From Craspedostauros australis (Eukaryota > Bacillariophyta > Bacillariophyceae > Mastogloiales > Achnanthaceae), in assembly GCA_026770025.1 (NCBI GenBank), contig JAMXDE010000039.1, forward strand, positions 124,001-188,000: 64,000 nt of DNA. Direction: 5' to 3'. This document shows, one piece after another, positions 1 through 11,533 of the stretch. Positions within the stretch are counted from its first letter, which is position 1, and every line of letters starts with the position of its first letter. The notes beneath the pieces are model-generated. The model made no database searches. It was not told where the DNA came from and worked only from the letters and a program-made list of their open reading frames with translations. Made by a program: the position numbers and the translations under genes.

Positions 1-501
1 ACAGCACAGGAAGCGAGAGCATCCCAGCACCAACCACGCGTTTAGAATGGAGTGAGAGTTCCAAGAGGTAGTCTACCATACGCAACCCTGAACTTGATGT
101 TTCCCTCTTGTCTGGGCTGGTTCATGGTGATAGTAGTTGCTTTGGGCATCGGAGCTCTACACTCTATTGAGTACATACTAGGTACCATGAGTACTGTTTC
201 GATATTGCGAACGAGAAATATGTTTGTGTTGTAACTGGGACACACTTCGTCTCGTCCAAATCAACAGCAGATTTACGGTCTGACCGTCACTACGAGAACC
301 ACACAGAACGCGATGTGTTTGTCGGATCGACCATGGCGCTGTGTGCCGTTCCCTGGGTTCCCACACTTGCGGACATCGCGGCTCCTTCCCATCTTGATGT
401 TGTTTGTGAACAGAGCTCCGACCTGAGCAAAATCAGAGCAGAGCTTTGCACGTACCATTCATATCCACGAGCTCACAATACTCCCAGCCGATCTCACGAC
501 G
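1..501. other. No gene recognised; upstream of bL19 gene
   Basis: The short open frames here have no recognisable domain and overlap on both strands. The stretch probably holds the promoter and 5' leader of the bL19 gene that starts at 502. No TATA-like element was identified with confidence. Confidence 0.4.
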
Positions 502-1499
502 ATGCTGCGTCAATTTGCAGGCCTCGCAGGCAGGCAGCGGTGCCACCAACCTGTCGGTGCTGCCATTGCGACTGCATTCTCAGGATTCCCAACTCACAGC
601 TTCTGCGTTGCGTCCGCGACGCATGGACCACGCGCAGACCAACCGCAGAGATGGTTCTCCGATGATGACGGTGGCGGCGGCGCGCCCAAGTACGACGCTG
701 ACGCAGAACCCATCACGTCCTTCGATCCGGAACGCGCTGCGTACCTGCATCACGGCAAACGACCGCGCTTTCGCGACAGACCCAAGTTCAAGTCACCGCG
801 CAAGTTGGCATCCAAGCTGTTCGGGGAGCTCAACGCCAAGGCCGTGGAGAAATCGAAGCAGGACAACCCCGCCATGTGGCAGGAGGAATTCCACGTCGGC
901 GATGCCATCGAAATCAAGATGGTCTCGCAGGGCGGCGTCAAGCCGATGGGCGACGGCATCCAGCAGGAGACGGAGAAGGTCCGCGGCGTCGTGCTCGGCA
1001 TCGTCAACCGTGGCCTGTCATCGTCCGTCATCATCCGCGATGTCGTCTTCGGCCAGGTGATCGAACGCAAGATCCCGCTGCATTCGCCGATGATCCAGGA
1101 GATGAAGATCCTGGAGCGAGATTTCGTTTACAAGGGCAAGCGCAAGGTCAAGAGAGCGAAGCTGTACTTCTTGCGGGACCGCAACCCATTGCGTGAGTGC
1201 TTGCTGAAACCTTTTCGTTGCGTTCGTTGCATCCGCTGCCGCCAGTGCCAACATGATTGCATATGATTGCGGTAATCCATGCGTTGCTTTCTTTGGGACA
1301 GATCCTCGCTGTCTAAAAACGAATGTGGTTGGTGTGATGTTGGAAGGAAGGGCATCATGCACCCTGTTGGATTGGTCTTGTCGTCATGCTGCCAACATCG
1401 TCAATGCCTAACTCCATTCCTTCATCCATCATTCATTCCCTACCATACATACTCGCGCATTCTCCTTCTTTTTCAGTCACCAAGGTCTCCAAGTACTAA
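502..1499 (+). CDS. Mitochondrial ribosomal protein bL19 (2 exons)
   Basis: Structural protein of the organellar large ribosomal subunit. Exon 1 is 502-1192, the intron 1193-1476 (GTGAGT...TTTTTCAG), exon 2 1477-1499; the spliced product is 237 aa. Splicing joins LRDRNP to LTKVSKY-stop, restoring the usual short basic L19 tail; reading through the intron would not. The L19 domain is the C-terminal half: an EFHVGDAIEIKM strand, a GVVLGIVNRGLSSS segment, the PLHSP motif and the KVKRAKLYFLRDR end. The first ~70 residues are Arg/Ser/Ala-rich and look like an organelle transit peptide. No secretory signal peptide is seen, which favours mitochondrion over the complex plastid. The family is recognised from motifs; the organelle is inferred. 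Confidence 0.88.
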
Positions 1500-2060
1500 A
1501 TACTCGGAGGGTGGAGTGGAGCGGTGTGGAGTAGAGAAGATTGCTTTGTACGACCTAGTGCTTGCCTGTGCCAGCGCCACGGCGCTGCAATCGAGCAGGA
1601 AGTTCCAAGACCATGCAGGCGCAACACCTCGATCGCGTCTCGGACAAGAAGGAGAGCAACAACACTCGCAATCACCAGTTGGGTTGATCCGCCAACGTGC
1701 GTTCGTCTTAGGAGGTCGCCGGAATCAGTGTTCGCTGCATCTATGGCAGCACCACAATGATTTGAATCAAGCAACGAAGCAGCAGCCAACCGCCAATGCA
1801 TAGCGCAGTGTTCGAGCATCCTCTTGTCAGCAGGAACCTCCTTCGTAGTGTGTGTGTGTGTGCTGTTAGCGGTTTAGAGAGTCTCTGCAGCACATCGCAA
1901 CAGAGTACACTGGATGAATTCCACAAGCCCGTCGTCGTTGCACCTGTCATGTTCCCATAATTAGCTTGAACTACAGCTTAGAATCAAATGAAACACTCTC
2001 CATAGTATTATATTATACTCTAGTAATCTCTCCTGGCAGTTCGCCACCGTGGGGCATTGC
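1500..2060. other. Intergenic region between convergent genes
   Basis: This 560-base stretch separates the 3' ends of the bL19 gene (+) and the acyltransferase gene (-). It should hold both 3' UTRs. It contains a short GT run near 1850-1862. No coding signal or RNA gene was recognised. Confidence 0.5.
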
Positions 2061-3538
2061 TCAGGCCGTCACCATCACCTTCTCAGCTTCAGCGACGGGG
2101 TGCTGCTCCGCTGGAAGCGTCGTCAGAAAGGAGGCCTTGACGAGGGATGACAATTCATCCTCCGTCTTGCCTTCGGTCATGATGGGTTCGTGGACGTGGA
2201 CATGCAGTTTGCCATTTCCAGGCTGGACGGGGAAGAAGGAATTCGACGGCATCACGGAATGCGTGTGCGAAAGAGTGATGGGGACGATAGGCACGTTGGT
2301 CTTGACTGCCATGAGGAACAGTCCGCCCTTGAACTCCATGAGCTTGCCGTCGCGTGACCTCTGTCCCTCGGGAAAGGCCATCAGCGGGACGCCCTTCTTG
2401 AGCCATCGAATGCCTTCTTTGAAGGTTTTCAATTGAGATCTTCTGTCGTCCCTCTCGATCAAGATGTGCTCTCCCTGTTAGTCGAATACACGTTGTCGTC
2501 GGTTTTCGCGCACATACGCACGGTTTGATTTGGTTGTGTGATTCATCCGTCCCGCGTCGCAAAAGTCAATAGAATGAATGGGCGCAGCATGATGTCGTGT
2601 CGTCGTTGTTCGGTGGGTGAGTGGCATGCAATCCATTTCGTTTCGTCGCCGTTCATTCATTCATGCACGCGTTGTTCGTTCGATTGATCGATCGGTGGCA
2701 ATCATCGCCGTCGCCGTTGAAACGGACAAAAAGACAACCGAGTATCAAAACAGCAACAGCCGCAACAGCAGGAAGATTCAAGGTCAGCCTCATCGGAAAA
2801 AGTGCGAGGCGTTTGAGTGGGCGCAAGCAACTTCGGTACAGCAACCGCAGATTCGTCTCCGCGCCATTGAAGAGGTAGTGGCAGCAGCAACAACACTGTT
2901 TCGACTGATTGACTTACCCCAACCAGCTGGGTTCCGATGCAAGGAACCTTCGTCAGCTCCGCCTTGGAGATGAATTTGAACACTGGGTCTAGCACGGTGC
3001 ACAGGACCGGAATGTCCAACCACGATGCGTGGTTGGCAACGTACAAGCACGGTCCCATGTTCTTGGAGGCATCCATCCATTCCAAGCTGCCGCTGACAGT
3101 CGGGTAGGAGTTGGTTGCAGTCAACCACGTCTTGCTCCAGATCTTGCCAGTCTTGTCGTACAGCGACCGGTTCTCGTCCTGCTCTCCCATGCGATGGATC
3201 AACTTCATGGCCAGCAGCCACACGGGACCGGTGAGCAACGAGACCAGCATGCAGTAGAAGCCGAAGCCGTTGACGATCTTCTCCTTCTCATCCTCGCCGA
3301 AGGAAACCAGCGGGTTGACTTCCTCCCTGGACATCTTGTAGCTGGTGGCATCCGTGCTGGCAGCAAATGGCGTTGGCGACAAGGTGGATGATGCACCATC
3401 CGTGTTGATTTGCGACACTGCCGATCGCACTATCTGAGAACGGCGGCTGGTTGCCGTTGAGAGTGATGGTAAGGTGAATGCATCCGCCTGAGCCGCAATT
3501 GCAGCAAGGCACAGCGCCAATCGCAACGTCAACTTCAT
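2061..3538 (-). CDS. Plastid-targeted 1-acyl-sn-glycerol-3-phosphate acyltransferase (2 exons)
   Basis: Enzyme of phosphatidate synthesis that acylates lysophosphatidate at sn-2. Reading down the minus strand, exon 1 is 3538-2918 (207 codons), the intron 2917-2475 (GTAAGT...CTAACAG) and exon 2 2474-2061, giving 344 aa. Exon 1 holds the catalytic H(X)4D box in NHASWLDIP. Exon 2 resumes GEHILIERDDRRSQ and contains the FPEGQRSRDGK glycerophosphate-binding box. The N-terminus is a hydrophobic signal peptide ending ADA|F, followed by a Ser/Thr/Arg-rich stretch. This is the bipartite presequence of secondary plastids, so plastid location is inferred. A hydrophobic segment (FYCMLVSLLTGPVWLLAMKL) precedes the catalytic domain. 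The motifs fit the PlsC family; the exact acyl preference cannot be read. It converges with the bL19 gene. Confidence 0.88.
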
Positions 3539-4359
3539 TGTTCTTGTTCTTCGTATTGATGATGCTGATGCTACTGATACCGATGATGCTCTCTGGTGTC
3601 CTTTTGCGTCCTGTGATGCCTTGGCCGTCTTCGAGAATGGTATAGAATGGCAGGTGTGTGAATGCGAGTGCTAATGCGAGTATGGATGCAGATGCGGATG
3701 AATGGGAATGACAAGAGCCTCTTCAGATGGATGTCGCCTGTGTATTCGTCGCCTCAATGAAGTTTGCCGTCGTGCAATAAATCCAAACAGCATGCGGACT
3801 CGTAGTCGTACTCGTACAGAATCGATCGCGTGCCAAAAGACGTCACGACCGGTAACCTCTCTGTGTTCACGATGTGTGCCTTTCCTGATTCTGCGACGTG
3901 GGTGCACATCGTGGACGTTGACATGAACGATGGACGAAAAGGATGATTCTGTGGTTGATTGGTGAATACGTCACACCTCCTTTGGTTTGCTTCGCGTGAC
4001 TTTTGTCGTGACACAAACATTGGGACGGGCGGAGATTCAACAAACTTGACGTATGTCAACACCATATATATAGTATACTAAAGTACTTCATTCGATCATA
4101 CCGGGTACCTTATTGGAAGTATCTACATCCAGCACAATTTGAATTTCAAAACAGTGTGTTTTTTACCAAGACACACACTGCAAGATGAAGGATGCCGAAC
4201 AATGACAATACTTGTCTTCACCATCATAATCGCAAGACCCGCAAGTATCCGGGGAACGACGGCGCTTGGTAACTGCAAGTATAGGCGCCTTTACATCCAC
4301 CAGTGTCATCAAAGCATCAGTGCCATCATTGACTTTGTCATCGGCAAACAACGAGCACG
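3539..4359. other. Intergenic region between divergent genes
   Basis: About 820 bases lie between the start of the acyltransferase gene (-) and the next gene (+), probably holding two promoters. A run of GAT/GCT-like repeats near 3553-3590 lies in the acyltransferase leader. No RNA gene or convincing ORF was found. Confidence 0.4.
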
Positions 4360-5793
4360 ATGATGAACGGGACGAGGGTGGAGACGGTGGACGAAGCCGA
4401 AGAGTACGATCTGAACGAGGACTGGACGTCTCAAAAGCCACCATCCACATCGTGGAGATCGTCGCATCTTCAGCCATATTCTCAGCTGCAGCCGCGGTCA
4501 CAACCGCAAGTGCAGCCGCAGCATCCATCGCAAGCGCAAACGGCATCCCAAGCACTTACACAAACGCAGGTGGAGCCGCAAGGACAATCGCAATCGCAAT
4601 CGCACTTCATGCCAGCGTCGGGCTCGGTGGATCAGGCGATTGATTCGTTCAACGAAGAGCTGCAGAACGTGACGAAGTCGATCGATGGCCTGCTCTCTCC
4701 CAGCAATCGCAGCAGGGCGGCCATCGGCAATGGAACCGGTGGCAGCAACATGCGGCAGTCTCCGTATCGACCCACAACGCATGCGCATACGCCTTCGCAT
4801 GTGCATGCGCATACGCCTGCCAATAGATCTTCACGCAGGGCAGCAGGATCAACACCAGCAGGAAGGAGCGCCAGCACCACGACGACAACTGCAATCGACC
4901 CCCCACCACAAGGGACGCCGACAAGTCGCAGGCTCTACAATACGCCGGCAAGTTCCAGCCGGGTGCCGACAGAGGCGCCGCCGACGCCGGTGCAAACTCC
5001 CGTGATCCACGGACCGCCCAACCAGCAGCGAGTCAGCAGCCATCTCGATGACATCCCCGAAGAGATCGACACGCGCGATTCAAATGTGCTGACCGCATCG
5101 CAGAAACGAACATGGTCGACGGCTCTTGATGCCATGGAGCGCATCCTCCGGGAGCAAAACCAAGAAATTGAGCAGCTGCGGCAAGAAAACATCGAGCTGC
5201 ACCAGCAGCTGCGCGAAGCGAATGGTTCACGGCAGCAACCGCAGTCGCAGTTACAATCACAATCACGACCACGACGTCGACAGCAACGGCAGGATCAGCA
5301 GTATGGACAAAGCATGGTGAATCAGACACCATCTCACAGCGCCCTCCAGTATGATAGAAGTCACCAGGGCATGAATGGTGGGAGTGGATTTGATGAGCAT
5401 CAATCCCAGCGCCAAGCCGGAACGACCATGGTGTCGCCAACACCGCGAGGCTTGAGAAGCCCGAACCCGCACTCAGCTTCCAGATCTCGTTCACATTCCC
5501 ATTCCCATTCATACGCATACTCGCAATCCCAGAATCATTCCAACCATGATCACGAAAGGAGCAGGATGCCAGCGATCGCGTCGCCGTCACTGAACACACC
5601 GCAGGGTGGATATCTGTCGAGGAATGGAACAAACAGATCGCAGGCAGACGATCCGTTCAGTCCGGGCACCTGCTTCGTTGCGGAGCTCGCACGACTGACA
5701 AAACTGGAGGAGGGGCATCATGCTCCGCTGTCTGTCATCCTTGACAAACACTGGGGTAAGCTGCGGCGGCATTTCGAAAGGGAGGATCTGTAG
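4360..5793 (+). CDS. Gln/Ser-rich coiled-coil protein, function unknown
   Basis: A 477-aa single-exon ORF. Residues ~1-35 are acidic. Residues ~35-90 are a Q/S/P-rich tract of QPQ and QSQS repeats. Residues ~90-240 are Pro/Thr/Ser/His-rich. Residues ~245-290 form a strong coiled-coil heptad region (MERILREQNQEIEQLRQEN). A further Q/S/H-rich tract follows, with an HSHSHSHS run. The last ~50 residues are ordered and start DPFSPGTCFVAELARL, followed by HHAPLSVILDKHW. This tail may be a conserved motif, because it contrasts with the low-complexity body. The start was taken at the first ATG of a tandem ATG pair; an upstream exon cannot be excluded. No enzyme motif is visible. The ORF length and the ordered coiled coil and tail support it as real. 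Confidence 0.65.
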   Translation: MMNGTRVETVDEAEEYDLNEDWTSQKPPSTSWRSSHLQPYSQLQPRSQPQVQPQHPSQAQTASQALTQTQVEPQGQSQSQSHFMPASGSVDQAIDSFNEELQNVTKSIDGLLSPSNRSRAAIGNGTGGSNMRQSPYRPTTHAHTPSHVHAHTPANRSSRRAAGSTPAGRSASTTTTTAIDPPPQGTPTSRRLYNTPASSSRVPTEAPPTPVQTPVIHGPPNQQRVSSHLDDIPEEIDTRDSNVLTASQKRTWSTALDAMERILREQNQEIEQLRQENIELHQQLREANGSRQQPQSQLQSQSRPRRRQQRQDQQYGQSMVNQTPSHSALQYDRSHQGMNGGSGFDEHQSQRQAGTTMVSPTPRGLRSPNPHSASRSRSHSHSHSYAYSQSQNHSNHDHERSRMPAIASPSLNTPQGGYLSRNGTNRSQADDPFSPGTCFVAELARLTKLEEGHHAPLSVILDKHWGKLRRHFEREDL

Positions 5794-7049
5794 CACGTGC
5801 ATTACATACGATTCACAACAGGAATGCCATGGCACCTGATCGGTCTTACACCAATCACTATGAACACAACACGAGATTGTTGGCACTTGCCTGGCCCAAT
5901 CCAGAAACATCGCGTAAACACAAACACGAAGTCATGCCATGCCGTGGCGTACCCAGCAACGAATGATAGAACTCTCTTCGCATGTAGAATACGTGATAGC
6001 TCCGACTGCCCATTGTGGGCGTTGCGAACAACAGGTGTGAGATGACTTGCTTGTCGGCCTTGCCTTCCTACGATACGCACGTCAAGATCCTCTTGCACAA
6101 GACACCATCTATTATACCCAGCACAAGAGCACATTGTTGAAGGATTGAATGGAATAGAATCGAACCAGAGCAAAAGAGTGAGTGAGTGAGTTTGTGTTGT
6201 CTGTTTGAATCAAAAGCCCCAATCGTACCATGGAAATGGATGCGAGAGCAAATCTCACATCAAACAAATAGGATCTAATCTGCCAGATGGTTTCGGCTCA
6301 TCATGAAACGGATGTTCGGTGACGGGTTCAAAGGCGCTGGGTGTGCATGCATGTATGTGCATGCATGTATGTGCAAGTGGATAGTTGCTGACTCCACGAT
6401 GTTGTGTTCTTTGACTGGATGCAGTGTGGCGTACCTCCACATTCACCGAGAGGAAGCATCGATGGCATGTCACCAGTCCGACACCACGATGTCACCATGG
6501 TCTCTCTCTCTCTACTTATTTCATGCTGGCCATCCCTTGCTTGCGGTACGTACAACTCTATTAGTGTCGCTATGGATGTAACTCGTCCTGCTTTTTGTGA
6601 ACCATCATCACGCCTCTCTCTTGCCTCGGATGTGGTGCCTTGTTGATGGTTGCATCTGTGCCTTGTGAGAAGGTGCTGCGACGTCCTCGATGAGCGATTG
6701 TTTGGTTGGTGTTTGTCCCTCTTGTTTCAAATCCAACAAATGGAGTCGCCTGAGTCGAAGATCTGTTGTCAGAGACTTTTTGAATTGGTTTGACACGAAC
6801 CCTTTGGCGGCAGAAAGGTTTGTCGGCCACAAGAAGAGGCAGAGAGAGAGAGGATCAAGAGGGCGCCATCCTCCTGCTCCTTGGCGGCCAGGAGCCTGAC
6901 CTTCGCACATCTCTCCAGAACAAGCAAGCAAGCAATCAAATATCGTATCACCATCGCATCGCACCACATCATCCACAGACAAAGCAGAACGTGACAGATC
7001 GGAGCAAGACACACTACTCTAGACTCAACAACAAAGCAGAGCAGCAAGA
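5794..7049. other. Intergenic region, no gene recognised
   Basis: About 1.25 kb. The open frames are short, overlap on both strands and lack domains. It contains an alternating purine-pyrimidine run of TGCATGTATG type at about 6346-6375 and a TC run near 6500-6512. The last ~100 bases probably form the leader of the gene at 7050. Confidence 0.4.
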
Positions 7050-8299
7050 ATGAGCAGCAGCAGCACCACCACCACCAACACCAACGCGGGCGGAAATGTC
7101 TTCCTCACCACGGAGAACTTGGCGTTCTCTCTGCCGCTGATCCTGGTCTGCTCCCTCGGCGTGAGTTATTCGGCTGGCATCCTTTCCTTGGGTGGTCCTT
7201 CCTTGGGTTGTGAACTGTTGTATTGCCATGGACAGAACGGCCGTGGATTGATGCAAGATGTTTGATGCCGTCGATGAGAAGCGCGGACGCCGATGCATCA
7301 AGGTTGGCAATGCCAGTCTTGTGGCCCGCCATCATGATGTGGCAAATCGCCCAATGCTGCTCTGCGATCACCGGTAATCCACCAACAATGCCTCAATCTC
7401 ACACCATCTCAATGCACTTGTCTCGGCATCTACTCGCATTGGTGCCATGGCCGTGATGTGCCGCACTCGTACACACATACGCATGACACTCTGCTGGTGT
7501 TCCAACTCGCTCGCACAGGCCTTCTTCACATACGTCCCATTGAAATATGGCGCGCCGATCCTTGGGGTCGTGGGCTTGCTGATCTACGCCAAGATGCAAA
7601 TAAAGACCAGTGAGTTGCATTGTGAGCGTCTCTGCGATGCGACCACGATGATGTTGATGCTGATGATGGTGCATCCTCTCTCTTGCGTCCGTCGATCGGG
7701 GAGTGGAGATGCTACGCTCTTCGTCGTGCTGTTGACCTGAGTTTGCCTCGATGTGCAGCTCTTCTGTGCAATGATGCAACCTCTTGCCCGCATGCACAAT
7801 CACAGGATCAATCATGAACGCATCGGGATAACTCATGATGCATTGCTCTTCTGCGTTGCCGAATTGTCCTCTTCTTCTACCTCACCCCGAACATGCACCT
7901 GTGCTCCCAACTGCACCCTCTGCTTGCAACACAAATACCACCGACAACGGCAACGACGGCGACTCTGACATACCCTACCGCGTTCAACGAACAGTCCAAG
8001 ACAAGAAGTTGCAAAATATGGATGCAAAGGCCATGGATGACATCGCACGCGAACTGCAGGGCGACGACTCCGGGAAGGACGAAAAGGCCGAGGCCAAGGC
8101 CAAGCTGCAGGCCAAGAAGAAGCATCACCTCCAGCAAAGACTGGCCGCAGAAAAGAGAAAAGAGGAGAAGCAGGCGGCCAAGAACAAGAGCAAGCCGCAA
8201 GGAAAGGGCAAGAAGAAGGGGGGAGATGACGATGATGACGATGGTGATTTGGCAGTCTTCGCCAAGGGATCGCGCGCATCGGGCAAGAAGAAGAAATAG
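7050..8299 (+). CDS. Small membrane protein with basic coiled-coil tail, 3 exons, function unknown
   Basis: The proposed exons are 7050-7160, 7519-7609 and 7995-8299, giving 168 aa. Intron 1 is GTGAGT...TCGCACAG in phase 0. Intron 2 starts GTGAGT and ends AACGAACAG in phase 1; this acceptor is the least certain boundary. Splicing joins a hydrophobic segment ending LPLILVCSLG to AFFTYVPLKYGAPILGVVGL, giving two membrane segments. A cytosolic-type helix rich in Ala, Lys, Glu and Gln follows (residues ~70-140). The tail is a KGKKKGG stretch, an Asp run and a Lys end. The product looks like a small tail-heavy ER or organelle membrane protein, but I recognise no family. The consistent phases and paired splice signals support the model. 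Confidence 0.6.
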
Positions 8300-9114
8300 A
8301 GCGGCAGGCATGCTGAAGCATCTGCCGTCTATCTATCTCTGTCTCGCGCGTCTTTGGTTGGTCTCAATGTAACCTTCACTCTGTCACCTTTGTCTCAGCA
8401 TGAAAGTGTTGGCGATATCCATCATGGTATCATGCTTCGGCTACCATCGTACTCGTACACAGTGTTCTAATCGATTCGACCGAACAAGCTCGCACATCAT
8501 GAATTGGAGCAGGGGAATGAGCAAACAGCAACAAACGAAATAGCCAAGCAATCAAGTCTCTGTAGAGAACCGCTACGATTTGAAAATCAGCAACATTGTT
8601 CTTCTGGTCTCCCACATGATAACAGTGAACTGATGGATAGTGACTACGACCACACCAGTGCGAGTACGAACGCGAATTGGAAGCGCTGGAGTATGCGACC
8701 ATACACCTCCACCGCGAGGGACATCTCCACACAGAGAGAGACCGCATAAACCAAAACATCGCTTTTTCAGATCCAACAAACAGAAGAAGGGAGCTTGCCG
8801 CCATCTTGATCATCTATCTGCTGTCGCTGTCTACATCTGGTATTGTACATCGGGCACTCGTACGCGCGAATTGAGTGCTCTGCTCGATGTAGATTTCCTC
8901 TGATGCAAGTCCTGCTGCACCCTCTTTGCAATGCATGCGTTTGCACACGGACAAGTTTGCAGTCCTCTGTTCTCAATACTCGTAGTCTTGGACGAAAAAT
9001 GCTGCCGCTACTGATTCAGTGAGCAGATCGCGACGGCCACTGTCACCAGCGGTTGGAACGGAACCCGCAGTAGCACCACCACGATCCGCATAATGTGTGT
9101 ACCATAGTCCATCC
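8300..9114. other. Intergenic region between convergent genes
   Basis: About 815 bases between the 3' end of the small membrane protein gene (+) and the 3' end of the cyclophilin gene (-). Short overlapping open frames show no recognisable domain. No RNA gene was seen. Confidence 0.4.
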
Positions 9115-10343
9115 TCACAGCTCCCCGCATTCCACAACCCTCAGAGGGAGTCTTGGCTGCGTGCCATTCAAAGGAACTGCCTCACATTTTCGCACCGTCA
9201 ACATGCTCTCATCGTCCAACACTTTTCCAAACACGACGTGCTTCCCATCCAGCCAATCTGCCTTGGCGCATGTGATGAAGAATTGGCACCCGTTGCTGTT
9301 GGGTCCAGAGTTGGCCATCGACAGCATCCCCGGTTCCGTGTGCTTGTGCATGAAGTTCTCATCCGCGAACGATGTGCCATTGTAGATGTTGGTCTTGCCC
9401 GTTCCATCATGTTTGATGAAGTCGCCGCCCTGAGATTTTGGTTTGTTTTTGCGTAATAGCGTTGCAGGGAATTCAATGCAGTGGAAACGAGTTGAAGAAT
9501 GAGCGAGGGGATGATCAGGAGACGAAGCAGTTTGTTCTTGAAAAGAATACTCCAAGTTTCACATCAATGCGCATCTCTGCTTTTTGATTGGGAGAATGAG
9601 TGTTCGTTGCGGAGGTCATCTTCGAGCAACTTACCTGTACCATGAAGTCTGTGTCACATATGACCGGATGCAGGAAGATGGAAGGGAAGATGGAGACAAA
9701 CAGACAGTGTGCTGTGTCAGGAAACGATGTCTGGAGCATTCATGCGCGCACAGCAAGCAATGCGGCAATCTTCTCTCTCTATTTCTGCTTCGACAACGAC
9801 AACTGCACTGACATATTGTTCACATACCCTTAATGACGCGATGGAAGATGGAGTTCTTGTATCCCGTGGGCTGTTCATTTTTCAGATATTCCCCTGTGCA
9901 GAATTGACGGAAGTTTTCACATGTTTTGGGACACTGTCGGATTGTTGTATGGTATGGTAGAACATAATGACATCGTGTAGAGTAATAGAGACGGGTCGTC
10001 GAGACGAAACGAAGATACGAGGAAGAGTAGCATGTAATGGATGGCGGTCGGTCCGTGTGAGAGGAATGAATATCGTACGATAGCAGCATTCAGAGCACTC
10101 AGTGATCGAGGCCTCATGCAATTCCACAGGCAGTCAAGGGCCACTTACATCTTTTACAAAGAGCTCAACCTTGATCCGTCCGAGCGGCGCCGCATCCGAT
10201 GAGGATTGCGTTCTGCCAGATGGATCTTCACCACCCAAGACGATGTCGAAGAATACGACGGCGTTGCCGCGGCCGATGGCTTCCATGACGGCCGGGTCGG
10301 CACCTGTCATGCTGACGTTCGTCGTCGTTGCTGATGCGGACAT
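9115..10343 (-). CDS. Cyclophilin-type peptidyl-prolyl isomerase, PPIH-like (4 exons with a 14-nt microexon)
   Basis: Cis-trans isomerase of Xaa-Pro bonds; the PPIH class associates with U4/U6 snRNP in other eukaryotes. Reading down the minus strand, the exons are 10343-10149, 9933-9828, 9648-9635 (14 nt) and 9429-9115, giving 209 aa. All introns are GT-AG (GTAAGT, GTATGT and GTAAGT donors). The joined order reproduces the cyclophilin core: [20 protein letters not shown], the FHRVIKDFMVQGGDF catalytic Arg box, [32 protein letters not shown] and a CGEL end. The microexon supplies most of DFMVQ. A ~15-residue Ser/Asp/Pro-rich insertion sits after [10 protein letters not shown], and the N-terminus is ~25 residues longer than usual. 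The CGEL end and GEYLKN favour PPIH over cyclophilin A. Residues match the isomerase consensus, so activity is likely. Confidence 0.9.
9635..9648 (-). other. 14-nt microexon of the cyclophilin gene
   Basis: Minus-strand exon ACTTCATGGTACAG, preceded by GTGACACAG and followed by GTAAGT. It completes a split Asp codon from the previous exon (phase 1) and adds FMVQ in phase 0, giving the conserved HRVIKDFMVQGGDF of cyclophilins. Without it the core motif is broken, so it is supported by protein conservation as well as splice signals. Confidence 0.88.
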
Positions 10344-11533
10344 GATGGATGTGTAATCTATTATCCTCTGCTCTAAGCTATTCTGCGAGATCGATCTCTC
10401 TGTGAATTATCACCAAACGCCGGTCCTACCCGTTGCCTGTTTGATTGGTTGTTCGATGGCCTTGTTGTTGCTCTTTCGTTGTTCTGAAGTATTGTGCGCG
10501 CCACACGAGTGCGGTGTTGTTGGAGGGATGATTGGTGCCGTTCACCATTTTGGGCCGGTTTTCTTGGTTTCGTGTGGTGTTGGTTGGTTGGACATGATTG
10601 ATCTCACATGACAAGACTGAACCGAAACACGAACTGCAGAAAGGCCTGAATGAGTACAGTCAAGAATGTGGTGATTTGGAAACTCCACATGTAGTACCAA
10701 ATTAAATCGAACATGTACATTAACGGACATGTCATTTAATGTGAACACTGTTCGTGATTGGTACATTGTCGAAGCGTCTGGTATCACGACTACAGGACCC
10801 ATAGAGTTTCTTCTGGTGGTTTCGTCGTGCTTCCTGCCAAAACGCAGATCCGCAATGTTGTTATCGTGAGAGTTTGTTGGACATCGGGGCGGACCTGATC
10901 AAGCGATTGGCCAAACCAGGCACTCAAGGGGAGGAGAACGACAAATCGAGGGTTATCCGAAGTATTGAAACTTCGCCATGTGTGTAAATCAAATAAAATT
11001 TACCATATTGATCCGTTAATATGCCTAATTTTTTCACACCTAGCATGTTCTGCACCCAAAGTAGAACTATGGAAATAGTAGACAACATGGTGGCAAGCTA
11101 CGAGGGATACCAAAGTGACGTTCTTGCACAGAATATGCTAAGTAAAATTTCCGACTTTTGAAGCCAATGCAGGATCTCGATTTATTCTGAATTGTTTGCT
11201 AATGTTGCTAGTGTGCCACAAACTCGCGCATTGTTCAGTATTTCTCCTATTCATTTCCATGGCGCTCATGCAACTGTGCCTGGCTGGGGTTATCTCTGTC
11301 TCCCACATGATGTTTCCTTGGTGTCTTCCTTTCCTTCCTGAGTTGCATGAGATGCTGTCTGCTTGTTGTGCTTCCTTCACCTTCTACCGTGATTGGGGCG
11401 CCACTACTGCTGCTTCCGCTTTCTTGTTCACCTGGTCATTTGGCTTTTCAACTGCAGCTGTTGCTATTGCCACTAGTTGTTTACCTGCTTCTGATGTTGG
11501 CACAGTTGAAGTTTCTCCATGGCCCACTGTACT
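10344..11533. other. Intergenic region, no gene recognised
   Basis: About 1.2 kb. The first part should be the promoter of the cyclophilin gene. An AT-rich patch lies at about 10985-11040. No ORF with a domain, RNA gene or clear repeat boundary was found. It marks the start of the repeat-rich region. Confidence 0.4.

Noticed and set aside
6145..6170. Minus-strand GGTTCGATTC resembling a tRNA B box
   Set aside because: No A box or cloverleaf could be found at the right spacing.
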